In this document: positions 11,378 to 22,900 of the stretch, piece after piece
How positions within the stretch are numbered: position 1 is the first letter of the stretch
Layout of the letters: the number at the start of each line of letters is the position of its first letter
DNA from: Syngnathus acus
Taxonomy: Eukaryota; Chordata; Actinopteri; Syngnathiformes; Syngnathidae
Reading direction: 5' to 3'
NCBI RefSeq assembly: GCF_901709675.1
Contig: NC_051102.1
Location: 1,826,912 to 1,890,911 of the forward strand
Length of the DNA stretch: 64,000 bases
Made by a program: the position numbers and the translations under genes
The notes under the pieces: generated by a model
Databases searched by the model: none
The model's input: only the letters and a program-made list of their open reading frames with translations
What the model was told of the DNA's origin: nothing

Positions 11378-12881
11378 TAATGTTAAAAATGTCTTTGTAG
11401 AAAGACCCCCTTCCAAATAAACACTTCACCTCAAACAAACACCAAGTGCTCTCCACATGTCAGTAAATCAACACACATCACGTTCAATCTTGCCTTCCCT
11501 GTCCATGGGGCAAAATAATTGATTTTCCAGAGATGTGAGCACTTGATGTGCTTATTGTACATCTGCACCGCATGATTGATCCCGCTCCTGGCTGGCAAGC
11601 GCTCGATGACGAGACTGCCGAGCAAAGCTGATGCCACGGAATTATTGGAAGGCGGCGATGAGCACCTGCGCCTGCTTTCTGCCAAAAAGAGTGGCCAGGT
11701 CTTTGGGGAATCAGGTAATGCTATTTGTAGGTTAGACTAGATCATGTGACCAGTCCAAATGGGGCAAATTGCATCAACTGTGACCATGCGCACTAAAAAG
11801 AAATAGAATGACAGGAAATAATCCACCATCAAAAAGGCGCTGCGTCACATGTTACATACAATTACTGGAATGTGATCATTTCCTTACAGCTCACTCATGC
11901 TTGCAAGCTGTCAACATGCAAAAAAAAATAAAAATAACCAAAATGACAAATAGTAGTATATATATCATGCCAACTTGCATACTTAAAATAATTAGAAGTA
12001 AAAAAAAAAAGCTTACAAAGCACACAATGTAGACGCCAATGTGATAAATGCAATGGCTGTCTTACACAATAAAAACAGAATGAGACTTACTCCAGAGAAC
12101 AATACTAAAAAAATCTTCAGCAAGCTTAGTGCATGTGTGGCTCCTTTGGATATTTTGTCATGATAACTGCCAACTTGCACAGTAAAAATAAACATAGCTA
12201 GAAAACAACTTCCCTCTTTTATGGTTATCATCACAGATTCTATCATATCAATTAAAATGGTAAAATAAAAATAAATGATAAAAATGGATTTGCATTCGTA
12301 AAAAACAGTACCACGTGTGATGTAGGCATTCACCAAGCTCATGATCTGGTGACTTTGAGTGTGTATGGCTTTAAGTGTATGTGTTCGTGTAAAAATTCAA
12401 AAGTAGGCCGCCATGAAAAATGAAAAGATATTCACACTGCAGCAGCACCGGGCAGCCTGAAATATACTGAAGTGACAATTGCGAGAAGTTTCAAGTTGGT
12501 GCAACAAAGTCAAACAAGTCGTAGTTTAGCATGAACATATAAAATGGTCGCTCATCATCATCATCAGCAGGCGGGCAGAGAAACCGCAACCTATTTGCGT
12601 AACTTGATTAAGCATTCTTTCAATAAACCCGGAGTAACAATGTAATCTTGCGTTGTACTGCCCTCTTGTGGTGGAAAGTCTCACAACAGTGAGACATACT
12701 CCAGGTTCTGTAGGCCAAGACCGTCACAATCTCATCCACACCATTCGGTACACACTTGCATAATCTAAAACCAATGCAAGAGATGTTGAAAGGCAAATAA
12801 CTGCAAAGATGTACTGGTTTTCTATTATTTTTTTTGCATGGAAAGGATACATTTAAATTACAGAAACTAGATACTAGATCA

Positions 12882-13221
12882 TGGGCACTGGTTAGCACAT
12901 CTACCTCACAGTTAGGAGGGTGCGGGTTCGATTCCACCTCCGACCCACCCTCCCTGTGTGGAGTTTGGATGTCCTCCTAGCGCCCGCGTGGGTTCTCTCC
13001 CACATCCCAAAAACATGCTCGGTAGGCCGATTGAGCACTCCAAATTGCACCTAGGTGCGAGTGCGCATGGTTATTTGTCTCTGTGTGCCCTGCCATTGGC
13101 TGGCAACTGGTTCAGGGTGTCCCCCGCCTACTGCCCGATGACCGCTGGGATACGCTCCAGCGCGCCTGCGACCGTCGTGGAGACAAAGCGGTACAAAAAC
13201 TGGGTGGATGAATGGATGGAA
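12882..13221 (+). mobile_element. tRNA-derived SINE, 5'-truncated, with target-site duplication
   Basis: The copy starts inside the A box (GGGCACTGGTTAGCAC), keeps the B box GGTTCGATTCC and ends GGATGAATGGATGGA. It is bounded by ACTAGATCA at 12873-12881 and again at 13222-13230, a 9-bp target-site duplication that marks retrotransposition. It sits just beyond the likely 3' end of ptprm. Confidence 0.85.
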
Positions 13222-13299
13222 ACTAGATCAAATTTGTGTGAGCAGTTCCACAACAATCCAACAGATGCCCTCATAACGCCTTTTTTCACACGCACGCAC

Positions 13300-13896
13300 A
13301 CAGAAAGACACACGTGACACACTTCGTACTGTATTACATTTATAGAACAGTTTTTCTCTTTACAAGCCGTCATACAGGAGGACCAAAGGAAAACACACAC
13401 AATACGGTCCATAAACCCAAAACTATATTAACATATGATTGTCACTCACTTACTGCCAGTCACAAATAAAGTTGAGAAATAATAAATAATCTACAGAAAT
13501 CTGTACAATATGCACACAGAGATGAGAGTAGCTTTGGGTACCCCGTACAAGGAAAAGAAGCGAACGTACACGAGTCGCGACTTCACAGCAACATTCAGCC
13601 ACTTTTTTGTTTCTTATTTCAACATTTTAACGAATTCATCACCAGCGCAGCTTAAAAAAGAAAGAAAAAAAACAATGACAAAAGAAGTAGAAGAAGAAAA
13701 GGAGGCCATTTCATTATGTACACACAGAACAACACGTTCCCATTCCGTAAATGTTTGATGCTCGCTGTCCAGTCAGGATAAAAACAACAAGCGCGAGTCA
13801 TTGAGTAAAATAGTGTGTTTGTGTCGGCTCACTGCCGAACAATACACTTGGCACGTCGGACACGTCGTCAAAGTCTTTGGAGTCATACTCTCCGAG
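13300..13896 (-). other. ptprm: Likely ptprm 3' UTR
   Basis: The stretch lies directly downstream of the ptprm stop codon on the minus strand and has no coding. It contains AU-rich transcript sequence (TTTATTATTTCTCAACTTTA around 13460-13485). A weak AATACA poly(A)-signal variant lies near 13331. No canonical AATAAA is seen on the minus strand here, so the 3' end is an estimate. The SINE at 12882 gives a practical outer limit. Confidence 0.45.
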
Positions 13897-13950
13897 TTAG
13901 CCGGAATTCAAATATTCCAGAGCCACTTCGTAGCAGAACTTGTACTGCTC
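13897..13950 (-). CDS. ptprm: ptprm terminal coding exon
   Basis: 54 nt, phase 0 in. Encodes [17 protein letters not shown] and TAA. The ending ALEYLNSG is the PTPRM-specific C-terminus, unlike PTPRK (ends ..LESS). Acceptor CCCGTTACAG. Confidence 0.96.
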   Translation of the reverse strand, partial: EQYKFCYEVALEYLNSG

Positions 13951-16900
13951 CTGTAACGGGGTGGGTTGGGGTGTCAGATGAAGGGGGGGGGGGGGAGGGG
14001 TCGTTGAACTTCAGAGTGCAAGTATTTAAAATCAATCAAATGTATAAAATAAAATATGAGAATGGCTTTTACATTAAGGCACTGCAGCTGATGAAATAAT
14101 GTTGATCACTCAAAATCAAGAAGGTTCTTGCCGCTATTGCTCTTAATTTGTAGGTGTAGCGTTGAAGATAGGCTTACCAGCAGGTCCACCATGTTGGGCT
14201 TGTTGTTCCTTAGCGTCTTGACGGCGTGAAAGACATCAACTGCATGCTGGTGCTGCAGCATCTCACACACTATGCTGATGGCGCAGAAGGTCCCGCTTCG
14301 CCCGCCGCCATTCCTGAAATACAATTGATCAGTTCCAAGTTTCTTCAAACGATGGAACGTTGCATTATTTTATTATTCATCAATACAATTATTACATTTT
14401 AACCTTATATAAAACATTCATAGATGTGTGTATTTAGATTTTATTTTATTAGAAAATCTCCTCGACATTTTAAAATATTTAAAAAATTGGATATTTTGCT
14501 GAGCGGCTCGGTGGCGCACTGGGTAGCACGTCCGCCTCACAGTTAGGAGGGTGCGGGTTCAATTCCACCTCCGGCCCTCCCTGTGCGGAGTTTGCATGTT
14601 CTCCCCGGGCCCGCGTGGGTTTTCTCCGGGCACTCCGGTTTCCTCCCACATCCCAAAAACATGCTTGGTAGGCCGATTGAAGACTCCAGATTGTCCCTAG
14701 GTGTGAGTGCGAGTGCAAATGGTTGTTTGTCTCTGTGTGCCCTGCGATTGGCTGGCAACCGGTTCAGGGTGTCCCCCGCCTACTGCCCGATGACAGCTGG
14801 GATAGGCTCCAGCACGCCCGCGACCCCCGTGGGGACTAAGCGGTTCGGAAAATGGATGGATGGATGGATATTTTGCTTGCAGTTCTATTTCTTGGGTAGA
14901 GAAAATTACTGGTGCAGTAAACACACAAGGCCACTAGATGGTAGTGTTTCCTCTCAAACCAAATATTAGTTGGTGAACTTACAAACAGTGGACCACAGTG
15001 CGTCCCTCGCCGCCGTCGTATTCATCCTGCCACTTGTCCACCTGCCGGATGAGCTTAAGGAAGGAGCGCTTGGACATGGGCGTGTCTCGATACATGGGCC
15101 AGCCCAGGAACTGGAACTGCTGCACCATGCGGTAGCCGTCCTGAGGCTGACCAAACCAAACATCACAAATATGACGGGGTTAAGAACCACACGGCAGGTG
15201 TGAGTGTGGGACTCGTATCGGTCTCAGTGCATTCTTAATATGGATTCCTGTTATGGATTCCAATAGCTCTGGTCTCTCGGTCCCCTCTCTCGCTAGGGGC
15301 CCGAGGTGATTAACGAGTAGCCTGCCCGCACGTGTGTGAGATGCAAAAGCTAAGCACGTCGTCCCTCCTGGGAAACCAACGTTGATGGATGAGCATGGTT
15401 ACCGTGGGAGACGCAGAGTTAAGCAATCAGCAAAGATCAAGACGCTCTAAATCGCACCCGGACACGTCGATCGATATCTGCTGTCAGCGATCATGCGTGA
15501 TTATATGGGCTTGGATGCAGCACGCACGCATAAAATCTTTGGTGTCATCAAAACTTCTAAACGGCGCGCTAATCCTGTTTGAAATCACACTTTTGGGTAG
15601 TGAATAAACATGGAAAAAAGACTATGAAAGTATTTGGGGTATTTTGTTATTATACTATATATAAAAAAAAAAATCAGGCAATCATTACTTAGGGCTAAAC
15701 AATCAACTAGAATAGCGATTAAACTCAGATAAGAAAATGAAGCATATGAAAAGAAAGGAAGTTATGCTTTTCAAGAAAAAATTATGGATTCAAGACATTT
15801 GTTAAAGGAAAAAAAACAAGAAACAAAATGTATTGTGTTGAAAATTGAAAAAAAAAGTAAATTTATTTAATAGAAAAAAATATCTTTTAAAGAATTTCCT
15901 TTCAGATTTAGATGTAATTTTTGAGGATAAAAAAGACATTCACAAAAGCGTAAAAGGAAGTTAGCAAATATTTTGGTAATTTAATTGGTCATTTTGAAAA
16001 TTTAGTTAAATTAACTACTTAAAGTTCCCATCAATTCATTATGTACACTTGCACAATCGACCCAAATAAGGACTGAACACTGAAAAGAAAAGAAAAACAA
16101 AACACCAAAATGAAAACGTAAAAAAAACATTTGCATTTAACATATCCATTTTAATTGTTTTATAATTATTCATTTTTTAAATGAGTATTTATCCACGCTG
16201 GCAAAACGCCAAGTTTTAAAAACAACTTTCCTCAACAATGTTGATTGCACTCCTTTGGGGTTAAAGAAAGAAAAAGCACGTGAGAGCTAGCGTAGCGGCA
16301 TTCTCGTTAAAGAACAGAAGGCCTCGGCCTCAGCACAGCTTGAACGGACAAATGGCGGCGACTGAGTGGGACGTGTGAGGTGCGCAGGCAGAATAACTTG
16401 GCGCAAGAAGAAAACAAGTTAGAGAGAAAGTCACTAAAAACAGAAAAGGAGAGAAAACAAGCTGAGCATTTTATGGGTGCGCTCACCCGTGCTGCATTGT
16501 AGATGCGGAATATTCTGCTGATGATGTCCTCCTCCAGGTCGGCGGACACAAATTCCACCTGGATGGGGCCGTGGCGGTGGACGCCGTTTTCGGGCCAATA
16601 CTGCGGGCACAGCTACAAAAAAACACCACACAAATGAGTACTTTTAGGCTTTTTTATTTTTATAGACAACATACAGTATGTGTTTTTCCAAAGGAAATTA
16701 TAATTCAAGATAAAAGTTGTACTACATTGGTATTTAAATTTCTAAATAATGCATATACTCATTCTACTTCGCGGAATTTCATTTTTCGCGGGTGGTTCTG
16801 GAATGCATCTCCTACGAAAAACGAGGGATCACTGTGCGTTAAAAAAGGTCACACACTTGAGAGGTAAAGTCAAAAAAGTCGACATTTTCAAGATGGTGGA

Positions 16901-19900
16901 AAAAAATAGATTCAAAGAAAAAGCAAATTTTTCAAATGGGGACACAGCATATTTTTGCAAAGAACATTTTGGACTTCACTTCTGCTTTTAAAAATGAAGG
17001 CATCAGCCATATTTGCAAGTTTAAAAGCTTGCCTCTGTTGCCTTTCCCTTTTCTCACTTCCCTAGAGATGAATGAGTGTGTATGTTATGTGTGTTTTGTG
17101 TGTGTGTGTGTGTGTGTATCCCACTTGTGGGTCATGCCACACTGAGAAATGCTTGGTCACACGACGGCAAACAAGAGAAAACAAGCCCACTTGAGAAGAG
17201 TTGAGAATGCACACTCACAAGCATGAATACAGTACAACGTGTGTGTGTGTGTGTGCGTGTGTGTGTGTGTGTGTGTGCTGATGTGTGACAAGCACAAATA
17301 TAGATGCTGATGCCGAACACGGTACGTTCCCTTGCCGCCATCGACAGCTGCACTTCCTGCCTTCCCACGTCGGTGTGCTACAGTGAGAATATTGAATGAA
17401 AGACGCTCTCCTTCCTTCACCCGGGGAGGGAGGAAGAGTGGGAGGAACGATGGCTTTGATGGGCGGGTGTTATGACAGAGCCTCGGGCTGAGAAAGGTGG
17501 AGAGCGACCGAAGCTGATCACTCAGCTCATTGACAACACGCGCACACGCCCAAACTGAGTTTTTTACCCACAGTGCATTGCTACACAACACACCGCGGCC
17601 TCCGCTGGGATTTCGAAACTTTTCTATGGATTTTGGCCTTTTCCAGTTTTAAGTTCAATTTTATTTCTTACATTGTTTTAACAATATTCCATCCATCCAT
17701 CCATCCATCCATCCATCCATCCATCCATCCATCCATCCATCCATCCATCCATCCATCCATCCATCCATCCATCCATCCATCCATCCATCCATCCATCCAT
17801 CCATCCATCCATCCATCCATCCATCCATCCATCCATCCATCCATCCATCTTTTGCATACCTGGGCAGGGTCGACATCGTTGAGCATGACGATAGAGGTGC
17901 AGTGGTAGTCCAGCACCAGCCTCCAGAAATCCTTGACCGTGTTGGGAAGAGGATGCTGTGTCACGATGAAAGCCGACGGCTGCTTGTAGCTCTGTCGGGA
18001 CGGACAGCAACAGGCATGTTTGGAATATTTTGGACAAAGTCGGAAGTGGACAAGCATTAGCGCGTCGTGTACAAACTCCATAACACAGAGGAGATTTGAT
18101 GTTTCTCCAAAGGCTGACAGGACGACCATCTGGCAGTCAAAGCTGACACGCCAGATGGTTGCTTTGACCGAAGACACAGGAAAGCGACACAAACCTCTTT
18201 CAAGGCCATGACTGTTTACAAACTCTTCTTTGCCATTGTTTGCTAGCTCATACTAAGCAATTTGGGGGCCAACCCGGTTTACAAACACTTTACACTCCTT
18301 TAGAATTGTAACACATGAGCAGCCACAAGTCATTTCCAATAAAAGTCGTCTCTTACATCCATGAGAGCAGCGTTGATGTAGTTGGAACTCTCGCCGTCGA
18401 TGGTGATGAGGAAGGGCAGGCAGCGGTCGGGCGGGAGCACATCCATGCAGCGGTTCTTTTCATGGTTCCTGGGCAGCAACGCAATGCTGCAGTCCTCCAC
18501 CCTCAGCGTGGGTGTCACCATATTCAGAGTCTGAACCAATGAAAAAAAAACAGCAAGCCTGTTTTATCCTGACAAGCTAACAGTGTCCATGTTGTACTAT
18601 TTCTATTTTATTTTTTTTACTGCTGTCATTGGGAAGGCCTACCCGAAACTCCTCCTTGATGGGGCTGGAGTTGGTCTGCGGGTCGAGGCGGTTCATGTCG
18701 TAGTACACGGAACGGAACTGTCCGGCGGGGATGGTGGTGTCGCCGCACAGGCACGCTTCCAAGATGGCATCGTGGATGAAGACATACTGCTCCTGCGAGA
18801 CAGGGCATCCTCATTGCGAATCCGTCAGGGAATAACGTACAGGACAGTCGACCCCAATTTTCACCAGCACCATAATTAACGGGAAAAACGGCGCAATGAT
18901 GTCCCTATCGAAACCTTTCCATGAACTGTCCCCTCTGCGCCTCCCCAGGCTGTTTACTCTGACTAATGTTTGTCTTTGATTTCGTTTTTAAAGGTCACAT
19001 GACATATTTTGCTGCGTTTGGTTATCACTGCAGGAACTGTACTACCTCCAATACTTTGACCTTTTAAAAACCCTCTCTGACCCAAATTCACACTGACAAC
19101 CCCTGGCCCTTGCCAGTTTACATTTTGAGCGCTTTTATTATTGTTTTGTTCAAAGCAACGCACCGCTTTTGATAACTCCTCATCCGTTGAAGAAAAAAAA
19201 ATGTGGAAAAACCAAAGTCTGCTTGAAAATAGTAAAGCAGATTTTTGATACCGCGGAAATTTATAGGTGTGCCTAATGAAGTGGCCAGTCACCATAAGGC
19301 GCAAAATATGCAAAAGAAAGCAGGAATTCCTCCGCCTCGTGCATCAATCAGTCAAGCCACTGTCACAGTGACAGCGCTTGAGGCTTGATGGAAATCTGTT
19401 CTGAAGTGACATTTTCAGCCGACACCCGCTTGTAGTCTGCCCCGTAAAATCCACACGCACGCATGCACAAGGTCGTCGATGGGAGGCCTGCACAAGCGAA
19501 CACGTGTCGACCTTTTGATCACAACGTCGGTGTGACGCTCAAGCCACAATCCGCCGAACGGCACATAGCAATAAACTAGCGCCAGCCAATTGCGGTGGAG
19601 CAGGCAGGTGAGCGAGAAACACCTGCAAGGCCAAGAAAAGAAAAAAAAAAGCTTTTTGGGTATACTTTGAAGGTCACTGAATTTAAGAAGTGAGTCACCG
19701 ATAAAACGCTTACTGGTTAAGCTCAACAATGCTTGGCAATTAAAATCGTGTATTTCATATACATTTGTTTAATCCCTTCTTTGTTGTGTTTTATTCTGTG
19801 AGTTTTGATATTACTATTATTACATTTTTCTAACTTTAGAAATATACTGAACTATACACAAAATCAAGAAAATCCCCAAAAGTCAATTATTTTGTTTTTA

Positions 19901-22900
19901 GTGTATTATGGTTTTAAATGTATTAATCAGAAAATATTAAATACCGTATTTTTCGGAATATAAATCGTGGTTTTTTTCATAGTTTGGGTGGGGGGGGGCG
20001 ATTTATACTGAGGAGCGACTTATATGTGAATTTTTTCACAAATTTTCAAAATTCAAAAAAAAAGAAAAAAAAGTTAAACTGCGATAACCGAACCGCGATG
20101 TAGCAAGGGATTACTGTAATTTGAATTTCAAGTGATGTCAGCAGCGCGGCGCTTGTTTACATAAAGGACAAAGATTCGATCACGGGATGACGAAGATGAC
20201 GACGGGCCCCACGTACTACCGGCATCATTAGCGGCTTTGTTTGTAAGTGACACGGAGGACGAAGAGTTTGAAGGATTTAATGATTTGGAGTGACACAGAA
20301 GGTTTGAAAAACTATTATGGCTTTTACGCACGCCCGGCCCTACTCTACGGAGTTCTCTTTCACCTCCGTGGATGGAAGTCGGGGGCCGGCGCTCGGCCGG
20401 GTGGCTGTTCGGGGCTCGGACATGGCTTTTACGCACACCCGGTCCTACTCTACGGAGCTCTCTTTCACCTCTGTGGATGTCAGTTGGGGGCCGGCGTGCG
20501 GCCGGGTGGCTGTCCGGGGACGGTGGATAGGGCTCGGACATGGCTTTTATGCACGCCCGGTCCTATTCTATGGAGCTCTCTTCCACCTCCGTGGCTGGAA
20601 ATGCCACCTCCGGGGATGGAAGTCCAAGCCGCCACACGCCTGGAAGTCGACGCCGGTGCTTGGGGCCGTGTGGCGGTGAACTATTTATGTTATAGTTATT
20701 TGATATATTTTATTTCGTGTAGCAACTTGTACATGTTTTTACAGTTCAGTAGTTGTTGTTGGGTCGTTGAACTCTTGTTTTGTTAAATAAAGAGCCGTTT
20801 ACCAAACCTACGTCTTTCCTTGTACTTTGTTAACGCTATAATATAGTTATATACTAGATCTGTGGAATAACGACGAGGCTGACGTCAGGGCGCACGCGCG
20901 GCGTTGTTGACAAAGGACGAGGAATTTGATCGATGGATTTAATAATGTGGAGTGACAGATGGTTTGATAATATTATTGCTTATATAATAGTTATTTGATA
21001 TGTAATTTATATATCGTTATATGGGCCTGTGGAATATTTTGAAGTGCATGCACCGTCAGCTTGCGCGCACCCGGCCGGCATTGTTGACATAAAGGACGAT
21101 CGATGGATTTAATTATTTGGAGTGACAGATGGTTTGATAAAATTATTGCTTATATAATAGTTACTTTATATATAATTTATATATCGTTATATGGGCCTGT
21201 GGAATATTTTGAAGTGCAACCGCCGTCAGCGGCGAGCACCCGGCCGGCATTGTTGACAAAGGACGATCGATGGATTTAATGAATTGGAGTGACACAGATG
21301 GTTTTATAAACGTGTTATTTATGTAATAGTTATTTGAATAACTCTGAATGTTACGTCAGGCCCGTTCTCAGCTCTTCGTTTGTGTTTGTCACGTTAGAAT
21401 ACCTATTGTTTAGCCTGTTGTTGCTGGTTCATGTCAGTTCTTGGTGTTGGATTTTGTCAAATACATTTCCCCCAAAATGCGACTTATACTCCGGAGCGAC
21501 TTATATATGTTTTTTTTCACGTTATTGTGCATTTTATGGCTAATGCAACCTATATTCCGGAGCGACTTTTAGTCCGAAAAATACGGTAGTTAAAATAGCA
21601 ATTATGTAAAGTTTTTGTTTTTATACAATTTAAACATTATGTGATATATCTTTATTTCAATTTTTGTAACGTGACAAAATCTTAAAAGTCCAAAAAGTAA
21701 TAATAATAAAAAATAAGAAAATTATATATTTTTCCAAAATCAAGCAGCATTATTTGTCTCTGTATTATCTTAAATAATGTTATTATTTTCTTTAATTTTT
21801 TTGTAGTTTCTTTTTTTTTTTTTTAAATCAACAAATATTTGACTATAAACTCAGAGCAGCCAATCACTATGAAGCAGGATGCCAAGCAAAAAAACAAAAC
21901 AAAAAACACCTGCGTGGTGGGGGGGTGGGGGCACTCTGAAGGTCATTGAACTTGAAGAAAGAGTGAGTCAGGGTGAGCAGCGCTCGGGCAGCAGTGGCAC
22001 TGAAACGTTTTGCCATTAAGCCCAACGACGCTTGCCGATTTAAAAGGGAATTACGAGCAAACGATGCGTTCAAGTGGCACCAGATGGCTGCCGTTCAGGA
22101 AAGTTCTTTGCCCGCTTATAAGCCTCGAAAGCTCTTTTATGACAGCGGGACATGCCGAGCGAGCGAGCGGCGCAATAAAGCGTTTTTGTGAGGTGCGCTC
22201 AGGTGAAAGTGGGAAGGAAGTGTCACCTACATTTGCATGAATAAAAAGAAAACTGATGATGTCAGGAATCCATCAAGCCTGATACGAGACACTGCTATTT
22301 GTCTTTTGAGGAAAATGGAGATGATGGAAAAAGCTTTCTATAGTCCCGGAGGCGGCCTACCTCAGTCTGGACCATATTGACCCGGCGAGATCGCAGCTCT
22401 CGAACACAGTTGTAGATGTCCACCACACCTTCGCGTTCCGCCATGTCCAGCATGATGTCGATGACGATGAAGCAGCCCGTCCGACCGGCGCCGGCACTGA
22501 GCAGAAGCAAAGATCATGTTTTTAAAATATAGACTTAAATGTTAAGCTGTGAGCTTGCTGGGCGTACCTGCAGTGCACCACCATGGGCCCTGCATTGCTC
22601 AAGGTCTTGGACTTGACGCGGCGGATGAAGCCCAGCAGCCCCGTGGAATGGTAGGGCACGCCGTGATCCGGCCAGCCCGTGAAGTGGAACTGACGGATCT
22701 CTCGTATCTCGTGAGCGCCTCGCTGAGGGGATGGTGACGCACAGACGGGTCAAATAAAGAAACCCAGAGTTCCTTGCAAACGCGGTGAAACAGCATTTAA
22801 ATGCTTTTATACTATGTGCACTATTTTGAATGACACAATCATTGTGGAAATGCATGAGCTGACTTTTTTAATTTCGACTGTGGATAAATTTTTGCTGTTC

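Larger units (their letters stand above)
3319..13299. other. Intergenic region between tmem200c and ptprm
   Basis: No exon of a recognisable protein was found on either strand. The region holds the tmem200c upstream side (its non-coding first exon and promoter must be here but are not identifiable), a (GA)n tract at 6026-6067, (TA)n tracts, a possible TIR-flanked element at 4119-5210, a hAT-like fragment at 10122-10330, a foldback element at 10948-11025, and SINEs at 11030 and 12882. Stretches such as 6900-9800 show nothing I can name. Confidence 0.6.
18793..22360 (-). other. ptprm: ptprm intron between D1 loop exon and linker exon
   Basis: A 3.6-kb intron dominated by the TA-flanked element at 19944-21586. 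A solo TIR-like GTGTGCCTAATGAAGTGGCC lies near 19267-19287, related to the ends at 4119 and 5207. The remainder is AT-rich with no exon. Confidence 0.7.

Noticed and set aside
15140-15146. Alternative acceptor for the D2 loop exon at 15140
   Set aside because: It would drop Pro-Gln from the conserved ARPQDGYRM; the upstream AG at 15147-15148 keeps both residues and the phase.
17668-18192. A long minus-strand reading frame with repeated WMDGWMDG
   Set aside because: It is the translation of the (CCAT)n microsatellite fused to a real ptprm exon (17860-17991); the repeat lies beyond the splice donor.
20247-20786. Plus-strand 179-residue reading frame with tandem repeats (and antisense frames at 20128-20541)
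   Set aside because: It lies within transposon copy A and arises from its GC-rich tandem units; the frame is not kept in copy B, unlike the short SDTEDE tail.
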